From the NCBI GenBank assembly GCA_013297755.1, contig JAAFIH010000012.1, forward strand, positions 48,125 through 112,124: a stretch of 64,000 nucleotides of DNA. The letters are read 5' to 3'. The stretch is from Cytophagales bacterium. Its GTDB lineage: Bacteria > Bacteroidota > Bacteroidia > Cytophagales > UBA9547. Shown here one piece after another: positions 45,301-56,800 of the stretch. The notes below the pieces were generated by a model that worked only from the letters and a program-made list of their open reading frames with translations, did no database searches and was not told the DNA's origin. Position 1 is the first letter of the stretch, and every line of letters begins with the position of its first letter. The position numbers and the translations under genes are program-made.

Positions 45301-47195
45301 ATTCTGATGGACAAAAATTAAAAATTGCCTTGGGAAATACAAATACTGATGCCAATAGACTGGCTTCAACTCGTTTGGTCATTGATCAAAACGGAAATAT
45401 AGGCATAGGCACTACAAATCCAAACGAAAAATTGACTGTGCAAGGCAATAGCTCAGTTTCAGGAATAGGATATTTTGGTACACTTATTGGCAATAATCTT
45501 TCTGGAGCACCAGGAAGTGTGATTACTGTCGATGGTACTGGACGACTAGGTATAGGTACTTTATTACAAGGAAATAACTACTGGCAACCCAATGGAGCTA
45601 ATAAAATATATAGCACAAGTTTTGTGGGTATTGGTGAAACATTACCAACGGTGCCATTGAGCATCAAAAGTACAGACAACACTTTGCCAGCAGTATTAAA
45701 AATAGTTCGTGATGTAACTGGCGGAACTGATCCTCAAATTGGTATAGATGTAGCATTTTCAGGTTCTCAAACTTCAAATTCAAAAATTGGATATAATGTT
45801 CAGGTAAATAACCCAGGTTCAGAAAATGTAAGAGGCATGTCTTCGCAGATAACCCAAAACAATACAACTGCCACAGGTCAGCTTATAGCTACTTATTCTT
45901 ATATTAATAATAATGGTCCTGCACAATCTTTTGCAGTAAATGCCATTAGTGATGGTACAGGCACAGGTACAAGATATGGTGTAGGAGTTACAGATTTATC
46001 TACTGGGGTAAGCGAAAGGTATGGAGTTGCTGCTATCATGTCTGGTGCTGGATCGGGTACAAACTATGCCATTTATGGCAAAGCAATTAACAGTTCAGCA
46101 AACAATTACTCAGGATATTTTGATGATGGAAAAGTATATATAAAAGATAATTTGGGTATTGGCACTTTAAATCCAACTGCAAAATTGGATATTATTGGTA
46201 CGCTAAGATTTAGAAATTTACTAAATGGAATATTAACGGTGGATGGAACAGGAAATGTTGGCGTTGGTACTATGCCAAATGCAAGCCAATGGACAACCAC
46301 TACTAATGGAATTTTTTATAACTCACCTGGGGTAGTTATAGGAAACAATCAACCTTCGGCTACTACTGGTCTCGAAATAGATATGAAAACCACCAACAAT
46401 ACTGCATTGCAATTAAGCTCAAGTGGTGCTGGTTGGGGTTCTGGTATAAGATTTGGCAATACTGGTGGAGTTGGCAAAACTTATGGTATATATTCCTCAA
46501 ACGTTGGTCGTTTTCATTTTGCAGATGCTACCTTAGGCTTAGATAGATTGATAATTGATGGAAACGGAAACATAGGAATTGGAGCTTTACTAAGTCCTTT
46601 AGCCAAATTGGATGTGCAAGGCGATGTACGCATATCATCTACGCTTACGCTTTCGGGAATGGCAGGTGGCAATTTTTCACTTGGCGTAAATGCCAATGGA
46701 CAGGTAATAACACTCACTTCGCCTTTAGCATCTTGGAAATCAACCACTGCTGGGGTTACGTTTACAGACGATAAAATTGCTATTGGCACCAACACAGTAG
46801 CAGGAGCTGCAAGGCTAAAAGTAGCTGGCGATGGTAGTATGGGTGGCATGGTAATTACATCTCAAAGTTTAGTAAACCCAATGAGTACATCAAACACAAC
46901 ATATACAACTTTAATTACTGTACCTGTTTATATTCCTCAAGGTACAAATACCATTGAATTTAATGTGATTGGATCATCGCAAGGGGGTGGAAATGTAAAT
47001 TTTCAGTTAGACATTAATGCCAATACATCAGCAGATATTACTCTCAATAACCCTACACCTACCATAGGCACAACCCCACAGTCCTTAAATGTGGCGGCAC
47101 TCAATGGTTGGCAAACCCTAAAAATCAATGTGGCCAATACTGCAGGCAATGCAAATGCAATTTTGCATGGATATACTGTGATAGTAAAAAATTAG
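42309..47195 (+). CDS. Giant exported repeat protein of the tail-fibre-like VGIGT class
   Basis: A 1628-residue protein with a signal peptide (MKNKYFHINLIFILFFLINITSFSQ). The opening KNVGIGTDKPNPKAVLEL, FLLPRLTTTQR and VYDTDDKTFYTWDGTQW is the standard N-terminus of a Bacteroidota class of fibre-like proteins. The body is built of units around NLGIGTTNPNEKLTVQG, SQWTTTTNGIFYH and GAPGSVITVDGIGRLG, spaced irregularly, likely forming a trimeric beta-fibre like phage tail spikes. The end (NVANTAGNANAILHGYTVIVKN) is a jelly-roll-like cap and shows neither a T9SS sorting domain nor a peptidase_S74 chaperone. How it crosses the outer membrane is unclear. Function presumably adhesion; no catalytic motif seen. 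Confidence 0.8.
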   Translation: MKNKYFHINLIFILFFLINITSFSQKNVGIGTDKPNPKAVLELSVENPTTSPQGFLLPRLTTTQRIAFGTTLGTVVGMAVYDTDDKTFYTWDGTQWKSTGSIVSNIIGKDGIVVTNIGGNFTISGGNSQWISNGNDKIYTMSTVGIGIANPLTKLHIADNNQLDLLLQSTNRSVFNVLKTRGTIISPTQVLVGDELGALMFSGQGSTTPQAGAEIVGVAQETFTDAAAGTSLQFRTSDIGTSNITTKMTLSSSGNIGIGTISPNEKLTVNGNSSVSGIGYFSSISGLALNGAVAGSIVTVDGLGTLGFGTMPTGTPSQWTTSGSNIYYRGTTANNGFVGIGTNAPADPLDLFYTPTTGSALVGSRFNYDYSFGITGALSNSGMQINNTVNPGANSTLSKSLEVISTFNNEVSTANHFSVGVLTQLSGTGSGVVAGVKSDITGNLPNSIKIGYYTSVFGQGAKNIGIQAYAVGGTLNYAAIFDRGLVGIGLQTPTAQLHVLGNIRFESYSVAGSVLTVDGAGNLGVGTLNFSTTQTTLTGANGISISGSGFSQTISGPNIVSSQWISASANQIYTNSFVGIGTSTPLNLLHVASSANNIAGFITSSNADNSNFINLYSGRVGANFASIGFRNTGDLAFGTLAAPNNEVSYIERMRLTNNGNLGIGTTAPPTERLVVVGNQSVTGISYLNTIIGLNLFGAPGSVVTVDGAGKLGLGAALTSSQWTTTTNGIFYHSAGNVAIGTATNLTLGKLVVVEDASNNPSIFASGGGPGRSVSIQMGRNLAADGGIGIAGVAGTFSGISNLGDMVVRAENNLILSAKGAGKDIMFSTGLVESEKMRITNTGNLGIGTTNPNEKLTVQGNSSVSGIGYFGTLIGNNLSGAPGSVITVDGIGRLGFGSLPSAIPSWQLGGNSVAGLTNFGTLTNFDLPFFTNGSEKMRISTAGNLGIGLTTPAPYKLTIVPSFNNDGILIDNQNTGFDAVINLKTASAVDNDAALFLDDSDGQKLKIALGNTNTDANRLASTRLVIDQNGNIGIGTTNPNEKLTVQGNSSVSGIGYFGTLIGNNLSGAPGSVITVDGTGRLGIGTLLQGNNYWQPNGANKIYSTSFVGIGETLPTVPLSIKSTDNTLPAVLKIVRDVTGGTDPQIGIDVAFSGSQTSNSKIGYNVQVNNPGSENVRGMSSQITQNNTTATGQLIATYSYINNNGPAQSFAVNAISDGTGTGTRYGVGVTDLSTGVSERYGVAAIMSGAGSGTNYAIYGKAINSSANNYSGYFDDGKVYIKDNLGIGTLNPTAKLDIIGTLRFRNLLNGILTVDGTGNVGVGTMPNASQWTTTTNGIFYNSPGVVIGNNQPSATTGLEIDMKTTNNTALQLSSSGAGWGSGIRFGNTGGVGKTYGIYSSNVGRFHFADATLGLDRLIIDGNGNIGIGALLSPLAKLDVQGDVRISSTLTLSGMAGGNFSLGVNANGQVITLTSPLASWKSTTAGVTFTDDKIAIGTNTVAGAARLKVAGDGSMGGMVITSQSLVNPMSTSNTTYTTLITVPVYIPQGTNTIEFNVIGSSQGGGNVNFQLDINANTSADITLNNPTPTIGTTPQSLNVAALNGWQTLKINVANTAGNANAILHGYTVIVKN
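44839..44974 (+). repeat. Exact internal repeat, copy 1 of 2 (136 bp)
   Basis: This segment is identical to 45400-45535, 561 bases (187 codons) further on, and encodes the same NPNEKLTVQGNSSVSGIGYF unit twice. A diverged relative lies near 43080. The identity at silent positions points to a recent duplication or gene conversion. Confidence 0.85.
45400..45535 (+). repeat. Exact internal repeat, copy 2 of 2 (136 bp)
   Basis: Second copy of the segment at 44839-44974; sequence departs on both sides (ggcattgg versus ggtactgg after the repeat). Confidence 0.85.
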
Positions 47196-47808
47196 AAGTT
47201 CCATTTTATGGATACTTGTTTTTTTTAATACAAAATTATATAGATTTGGTTTCTTTGAAACAACTTAAATGATTGATTCCAATCGTTTATAAATTTTATA
47301 TGTTAATTATTATACACACATTAGTTAGTTTTAAAAAAATACTATACACTTTTTTTTAATATATTATTTTGAAGTTTCATATAATTATATCAAACCGAAA
47401 AATTAAGATTACATTCCTATAATTTTTCTCCCACTTGGGGAGAAATTAAAAGAGGGGTTTTAAATAAAATTGTAATATTAGTTTTTCGGTTCAATATAAT
47501 TAAAACAAAACTTACTACTGAAGATTTTTTTTAAAAGTAATTTTAAATAAAATATTAGATTAATATTTAAAGTAAAAGTTTTGACTTTTATATAATGGTT
47601 TAAATATTTAAAAATTATTCTTTAATTTAGCTAAAAAATATTATAATAAATACAATATATTAAAAATTAAAGTACTTTAATTTTCTAATTTATATCTATT
47701 AAAATTGATTTATTACTAATATGATTATAAATTTTCAAAATAATTTTTATTTTTAATTCATTTTAATTTATTTTACAAATCGAAATTATTACCTAAAGAC
47801 ACAACCTT
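47196..47808. other. AT-rich intergenic stretch holding a family B element
   Basis: No gene is seen in these 613 bases. The only recognisable structure is the MITE-like element at 47388-47493; the rest is very AT-rich leader of the metalloprotease gene without a clear promoter pair. Confidence 0.5.
47388..47493. mobile_element. MITE-like element, family B, copy 2 (106 bp, 9-bp direct repeat)
   Basis: Nearly identical to 2729-2834, with the same length and ends (TATCAAACCGAAAAA ... TTTTTCGGTTCA). A perfect 9-bp direct repeat ATATAATTA flanks it (47379-47387 and 47494-47502), which supports insertion by transposition, with the caution that the flanks are AT-rich. Confidence 0.75.
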
Positions 47809-50800
47809 ATGAAATGTTATATTGCACCAACAAAATTTGCATTTAGTTTATTTTTAGCTTTCATTTCTTTAACACTTTTTGCAGAAAACCTCAAAAAAGT
47901 TCCTCAATCTCCAAAGGCAGCTGTGGAGCAGTTATCAGAACAAACTTTATGGAATAAAGACGAGAGTTATCCCAAGTTTATATCTTTTAAGAAAAGTCAA
48001 TCTATGTCAAAATCGAGCTTTGAAACTTGGTTTTTGACCCATTTCAACCCTCATCCTTCCTCAAGTTTTAAAATGGTATCTTCTGAAACTGATGAGTTGA
48101 ATTTAAAACATGACAAATATCATTTTTTTATTAGAAATTATAAAGTAGAAGGTTTAGAGTTTAAAACGCATTATGATAGAGCTGCTATGATTAGTTCTTT
48201 TAGTGGAGAATTATACAAAATTAAAAATTTAAAAACTGAGATAAAAATAACAACAGAAGTGGCACACAAAAAAGCTATTTTGGAGGTATTAAAAAATGTA
48301 ACAAAGCAAAATTTTAATGATATTATAAAAAATAGTAGCCCAATATTTGAGTTTGTAATCATTGCTAAAGACAATAAATCAGAATCTGGCGATTTTAGAC
48401 TTTGCTATAAGTTTGATATTCATTTTGAGGAACCGTTGTTGAGAGAAAATGTATATGTAGACGCAAGTACCAATGAAATTATTTTTAGAGTTAATCGCAT
48501 TTGCCATATAGACCAAAATGGTACTGCTCATACAAAATACAGTGGAGTACAAACCATAAAAACTACAAACACGCTTGCAGGCTATATTTTGAATGAAACT
48601 GGCCGAAAAATCCAAACTTATAATATGCAAAATAGTGTAAATTATGACAAAGCTGTTGATTTTTTTGATAACGATAATGTTTGGAATAATGTGAACACAG
48701 CTCAAGACGAGGTAGCCACAGATGCACATTTTGGAGCCGAAAAAACGTATGATTTTTATAAAAATAGTTTCAATAGAAATAGTTTTGACAATAATGGGGC
48801 AAAAATAAATTCTTATGTTCATTTTGGTTATAATTATAATAATGCATTTTGGAATGGTTCTGTGATGACTTATGGCGATGGAGATGGCTCGTATTTTACT
48901 CCTCTTGTTTCGCCTGATGTAGTTGGGCATGAAATAACGCATGCTGTTACAGAAAGATCGGCAAGTTTAGTTTATGCAAACGAATCTGGTGCATTGAACG
49001 AATCTTTTAGCGATATTTTTGGGAAATGTGTAGAAATATATGCTATTCCCACCACTACTTCTTGGCTTATTGGTGATAAAATAACACCTGATGGGCTAGG
49101 TATAAGGAGTATGGCCAATCCAAATGTTCATAACAATCCAGACACATACAATGGCACATTTTGGGTAGATGGTGGTGGTGTACACTCCAATAGTGGGGTT
49201 CAAAATCATTGGTTTTATTTGTTAGTCAATGGTGGAGCGGGTGTTAATGATCTAGGAAATGCCTATCAAGTTACAGGAATAAATATCCAAAAAGCTGCAG
49301 CTATTGCTTATAGGAATCTTAATGTGTACCTTTCGGCAAATGCAACTTACGCAGATGCACGTTTTTATGCCATAAAAGCCGCAGAAGATTTATATGGCGC
49401 CTGCTCCCCAGAAGCAATAGCCACAGCCAACGCTTGGTTTGCAGTGGGAGTAGGCCCTGCACCAAGTTTTGAGACCAAAGCATTATTTACGGCTAGTCGT
49501 ACATATTCTTGCGATATACCTGCTGTGGTTACATTTACAAATCAAAGCATGAATGCCAATAGTTACCGTTGGGATTTTGGCGATGGTACTACAAGTAATC
49601 TTGCAAATCCTACAAAAACATATTCATCTATTGGGGCTTTTACGATTCGATTGACTGCATCTGGTTCAGCATTGTGTGGTTCTGGTTCAGATATAATTGT
49701 AAAAAATAATTTTTTTGTGGTTGATAATATTGGTTCGCCAATTACCCCTAGTTGTATGCCACAAACTAGCTTTAGTTCTACTTTAAATGGTATATCACGT
49801 TTTATTTTAAATACAATAGACAACACTTCTGCTAGTTCTGTAGAAGGATACAAAGATTTTAGTTGTTCGTACAGAACAAATTTAGCAGAAGGCAAAAAAT
49901 TTAATTATGAAATTCATGTTCCAAAAGACTTACATAAAATCAAAATGTGGATTGATTATGACAGAAATGGCACATTCTCAGCATCAGAATTAATTTCAGA
50001 ATCTACTACCACAGGGGTTTTTAAAAATTCTTTTATTGTAAAAACGATTACAAACAACAATTTGCCAGTACGCTTGAGGGTTGGAGCTGTTTCAGTATAC
50101 GAAAACGAGTTAGATGGTTGTAGCTCTGTTAGTTTGGGTCAGTACGAAGATTATTCACTTTTGATTTCAGATTTTGTTTCAACTTTGCCAAGTGCTGATT
50201 TTATAGCATCTTCAAGATCTGCTCTGCCTGGTAATAAAATTATTTTTTCTGATTTTAGCGAAAATTTGCCTTCTAGTTGGCTTTGGTCTTTTCCTGGCGG
50301 CAATCCTAGTACAGCCACCACACAAAATGTAACAGTAACCTATGCCAATCTTGGTACATATTCTGTTTCTTTGAAAGCTACAAATGCTTTTGGAGAAGAT
50401 ACAGAACTAAAACAAGATTATATTGAAGTGGCTAACATATTTAATATGTGTGAAACCCAATTTGTAAATGCTCCTAATGGCTATATTTATGACTCAGGTG
50501 GAAAAACAGGTACTTACAAAGATAACGAAAGTTGCACTTTGTTGATTACTCCACCCTGTAATGATAAAGTAGTATTGAAATTTATATCATTTAATACTGA
50601 ATATGGATACGATTTTCTTAGAATTTATGCAGGTTCTACAACCTCTGCTCCATTGATTTTTGATAAATCAGGAAGTGCAAACCCTGATTCTTTGGTTTTG
50701 ACATCAAAATCTGTTTTACTTCAATTTCAATCAGATTATATAGTTAAAAATTCAGGTTTTGAGATACAATATTATACCAAAACAGTTTCTACTATCCCCA

Positions 50801-53800
50801 GTCTTAATTTTTCGATTTCTAACACAAATCCACCTTTAAATTATAGCACACAAATGATTAGCAGTGGGTCTGATATTTTAAGAAATACAATTTGGAATAC
50901 ATCAGATGGGCAACAAAAAAATGGCTCTGTTGTAGGATTTTCGTTTTCTGTATCAGGGGTTAAATCTATTTCGCTTACAGGAAATAATTGTTTTGGATTT
51001 AATACGTCTATCAAAACACTTACTGTGCAGCCAGCTGGTAGTATCTCAATAGCTCCATTGACTATAAGCTCGACAGTGGCAAGTGGAGATTCTGTCATTA
51101 ATAATTTGAATGTAGCAGCTACTGGTGCTAGTGCCATAGGATATGAAGTAGTGCTTTCTTCTAAAAAAATTGATACCACAAGTATAATAAAATATACTAC
51201 CTATAATGCAATTACAATACATAATTTTAGAAATTTGAGTCCTTTTGTAACTGGTATCTTTGTCAAAGTAAAAATTAATGGAGATTTTGATCAAACTTCT
51301 GAATATGCTTCCGTTTACTTTAATGGAATTTTAATTGAGGATATTTTTGACAATGATGTAACCAATGGAACAAATATTATCAAAACATATAAAATAAGCC
51401 CAGCTATTTTGCAAACGATTATACAAAGTGGTATCCTTGAGGTTAAAATTCAAAATTCTTATGAAGTAGACCCCAATTTAGGTGGTTTAGATATACATGA
51501 AGTAAACATTCAAACACAGAATGAGTCAGATTGGGTAAAAAAAGGAAATCCAAATAAGGGTATCATCAATGGTGGGCAAAATATCCAGGTACCAATTATT
51601 TTCAATGCTTTTAAAAAATCAAAAGGAGTATATACAGCTTTTTTTACCCTAAAAAATACAGATGTTACAAAATACAACACCACAATTGCTTGTGTAATGA
51701 CTGTTGGTGGAAACCCATCAGCAGATTTTACTACCCCAAGCAATGTAGTACTAACCAACAACCAAGTTTACTTTTATGATGCATCAGTAAATACACCCAC
51801 CAGTTGGAACTGGACTTTTGTGGGAGCAAATCCAACGACATCCACCCAAGCCAATCCTTCAGTAAGTTATACTGCACCTGGGGTTTATGCAGTTAGATTA
51901 GTAGTATCAAACAACGATGGTAGCAACACAATTACAAAAAATGGTTTTATAACTGTTGTAGGAATTTCAGTATTAGCTATGTCGCCAAATCCCACAAACG
52001 CATCTTCTACTGTTGTGATTTCAGGCACAGGATTGAACAATATAAACAATGCGATTTTTAATGATTCTTTTGGAAGTCAATCAAATGCTTATGTTAGCTC
52101 ATCGTCTGATTCAAGATTAGAAATTTATTTATATGATGCAATGACAGGAAATTTGACACTTTCTGGGGCTTTTGGCAAAATCATTACTCCTGTTCTTACT
52201 ATCAATACCATACGTCCATTTGTTACAAGGCTCAACCCTAGTTCTACTTTACCTATGACAAATATAAGTATAGTAGGGGGTTCTTTTACTGGGGTTAATC
52301 GTATATTATATAATACTCTTAATGGGATTGCCAGTACATCTAATTTTAGTAATTTTACTAATTATCTTTATTTTTATGTTCAAGCTGGAGCTATTACTGG
52401 CAATCTTACACTATCTGGAGGGTTTGGGCATGTAACGACACCTTTGCTCACGGTCATCAATACTTTTCCAACGATTACAGGTTTGTTTCCATCAACCATC
52501 TCTGGTGGAGGTAGGTATATTACACTTACTGGTACTGCACTCAATACCATACAGAGTGTTTTAGTACAAACTACCGACCCTTATCCTTATAATTGTTACT
52601 TTAGCAATTATTCAAATTATTTGCAAATATATGTGCCAAATCATATTAACTCTGGTAATTTAACCGTTACTGGAACTTTTGGCAGTATGCAAGCCCCTTA
52701 TTTGACAGTTTTTGTAAATACACCCACAGTTACAAGTATTACTCCTAATCCAACTTTAGAAAACACTTATGTAGATATATATGGTACAGCATTAAATAAT
52801 GTGTACGAAATTTTTTACAGAAATAAAACTGGAGGGGTTAATTCATCATATCCTTATGTCATTTCAGAGTCAAACATAGAGTTTTATGTTCCAATCTCTG
52901 CAAATACAGGACCACTGACTTTGTCTGGTACATTTGGCAAAGTAGTAACACCAGTTTTGACAATTACAGTTTCTAAGCTACCATTTTCATGTATGCCAAA
53001 TGCAGTAGATAATGGCAATCTTACTCTTACTACAACCCCAAGCAGTGTAAATGTAACGGCAGGAGCAGGCTATTTTTGGACTTTTACTGGTATTAGTGGC
53101 AAAACTTATCAATTCTCTAATTGTGGTACGATAAATAATACATCATTAAGATTATATGATTCTTTTGGCTCGTTAATAACTTCTAATAATGGTTATGGTG
53201 TACTTTGTAACACAAATGCTGCATCTTTAAGATGGACTTGTAATCAAACTGGTACTTTTTACTTACTATTAACCCAACCATTTTGTGGTAATTTGATTCA
53301 AAACGAAACGCTTTATTATAACATTTATCAAACACAACCACCTATAGTTACTCATTTTAATCCAAACCCATCTTCGGGAAATGGAAATGATGTAGTTGTA
53401 AAAGGTTCAAATTTAGATGTGGTAAATTATGTAAAAGTGCCAACAAGTACTGGAAGCTCTACCTTAAATATTTATTCTAAATCTTACGGAGAATTTTATT
53501 TTTATACTGCTAATAATCAAATAACAGGCCCACTTACACTGACGAGCTCTTTTGGTTCTACTATCACTCCTATACTTACAATAACATCACCTTACGTTTC
53601 GAGTATTAATCCAACCACAACTTCGCCTTTCAAACTTGTAACAATCAATGGTATGTTTTTGAATTTTATAAATAGTATATCATATTTTGATAGATATGGC
53701 AACTATTCAAATATAAATTCATTTACTAAAACGAGCAACTATATTGTTTTTGAAGTACCATCAGATATGGTTACAGGTACATTTCAATTATCAGGAAATA

Positions 53801-56800
53801 ATTTTAGTATAACTACGCCATTGCTTACAATACAAACACTTAAGCCAACAATTACAGGATTTTCTTTGAATCCTGCTTATAAAAATACTCTAATTACAGC
53901 ATTTGGCAACGAAATAGGTGGTACAGAATATTTTTATTATAGAGCTAATAATGGTAATATATTACAGTTTTATCCTGCTTTTTCTAATACTAGTTTTGAA
54001 TTTTATATTCCTTCAGATTTTGTAACAGGAGCCTTAACCTTGACTGGTTCTTTTGGCAAAGCTATAACACCTGTATTAACTGTTATTCCTTCTAAAATAG
54101 ATTTTTCATGTATGCCAAATGCAGTAGATATGGGAAATTTGCAATTAACTACATCTCAAAATAGTACAATATTGCCAAGTGGAAGCGGATATTTTTGGAC
54201 TTTTACAGGTATAGCCAATGAAGTTTATAGTTTTGATGTTTGCAACCAAAGTTCAAATACTTATTTGAGATTATATTCTGAAAATGGCATGATTATAGAT
54301 GATAATTATGGAGATAATTCTTGTAGTTTGCTTTATCCTACTTTAGAATATACACCAGCATCAAATGGACGAATCTATGTTTTATTAAGTGATTATTTTT
54401 GTGATAATTTATCCCAAAACACAACATTGCTATATTCAAAACAATTACCTGGGTTACCTGTAATCACAAATATGAGCCAAAACCCAAATATTGTTGGTAA
54501 TACATTATTTATGACAGGTACTGGATTTAATTTTATAGATTATGTTACATTCAAAAGCTCTAATGGCAATCTATTGATTTATCCAAATATAGAAAACGAT
54601 AGGTTGCTTAATGTTTTAATTCCAAGCAATGCTATCACTGGTGCAGTTACACTTACAGGTGTTTTTGGTTCAGGTGTTTCGCCAGTTCTTACTATTACAA
54701 CACCTATTATAAATACTATTTTCCCAAATCCATCGTCAGCAAACGCTTTTGTAACATTATCAGGGCAGTTTTTGAATCAATTTTCTCTTTTCTTCTACAA
54801 TACTTTAAATAGTGGAGTTCAATATACATATAATTTTACTTCTAATCAAAACAATATTACGCTTCAATTACCAAGTAATATTGTAAGTGGAAGTTTGACA
54901 TTTGTTGGTTTTGATGAAGGTGTTGTTAGTCCTTTTCTTACAATTACAGCCATACCTGCTTCTATTAGTTCTATCAACCCCAACCCAGCCCAGAGAGGTA
55001 ATTTAATTTACATTTATGGGAATGGTTTAGCTAATATTAATTCTATCATTTATAAAAATGTCAATAATGGTTCAAGTAATGCAATTTTGAATTATGTATC
55101 CAATAGTTATGTTAGTTTTACTCTACCTAATGATGCAGTTTCTGGTTTTATTACTTTAGTTGGCTACAATACAAGACTAGCTTCGAGTATGGTTCTTACA
55201 GTTAATGTATCATCTACATCGTTTATGTGTATGCAAAATCCTGTAAATAATGGTAATTTGAATATCGCAACAATCCAACAAAATCTATCTTTAAATTCGG
55301 GAAATGGATATTATTGGACATTTGCAGGTGTAAATAATACCTCTTACGGATTTTCAAATTGTGGAGGTGGTTCTGATACCTATTTGCGAATATATAATTC
55401 TACTGGTTCTTTAATCAATTCAGTAGATGATAGTGGGCCATTTTGTTCGGGTAGTTCGTCTTCTATGGTATTTAATTGCAATACTGATGGTATTTATTAT
55501 TTGTTGTTTACAAATTATAGTTGTGATGCATTAACCTACAATCAAACACTATATTATAGCAAAACAATCAGTGGTAGCAACCCACCAGCCACAATTACAA
55601 CTATCAACCCTAATCCTGCTCTAAGAGGTAATACTATTAGTATTTATGGAGATGGACTTTTGAGTTATAGTTTTGTAAATTATCAATCCAATGCAGGTTT
55701 GATTAGAACAGCAAATTTAAGTTTGAGTTCAAATACTTATTGTTACTTTACCTTGCCAACAGATGCAATAACAGGCAAAATAACGCTTACAGGTACAAAC
55801 TTTAATCTAATATCGAGTATGGTACTTACAGTTAATGTATCATCTGCCTCGTTTATGTGTATGCAAAATCCTGTAAATAATGGTAATTTGAATATTACAA
55901 CAATCCAACAAAATCTATCTTTAAACTCGGGAAATGGATATTATTGGACATTTGCAGGTGTAAATAATACCTCTTACGGATTTTCAAATTGTGGAGGTGG
56001 TTCTGATACCTATTTGCGAATATATAATTCTACTGGTTCTTTAATCAATTCAGTAGATGATAGTGGGCCATTTTGTTCAGGTAGTTCGTCTTCTATGGTA
56101 TTTAATTGCAATACTGATGGTATTTATTATTTGTTGTTTACAAATTACAGTTGTGATGCATTAACCTACAATCAAACACTATATTATAGCAAAACAATCA
56201 GTGGTAGCAACCCCAACCCACCAGCCACAATTACATCTATCAACCCTAATCCTGCTCTAAGAGGTAATACTATTAATATTTATGGAGATGGACTTTTGGG
56301 TTATAGTTTTGTAAATTATCAATCCAATGCAGGTCTAATTAGAACAGCAAATTTAAGTTTGAGTTCAAATACTTATTGTTACTTTACCTTGCCAACAGAT
56401 GCAATAACAGGCAAAATTACGCTTATAGGTACAAATTTTAATCTAATTTCGAGTATGGTACTTACAGTTAATGTATCATCTACATCGTTTATGTGTATGC
56501 AAAATCCTGTAAATAATGGTAATTTGAATATTACAACAATCCAACAAAATGTATCTTTAAACTCGGGCAATGGATATTACTGGACATTTGCAGGAGTAAA
56601 TAATACATCTTACGGATTTTCAAATTGTGGAGGTGGTTCTGATACCTATTTGCGAATATATAATTCTACTGGTTCTTTAATCAATTCAGTAGATGATAGT
56701 GGGCCATTTTGTTCAGGTAGTTCGTCTTCTATGGTATTTAATTGCAATACTGATGGTATTTATTATTTGTTGTTTACAAATTACAGTTGTGATGCATTAA

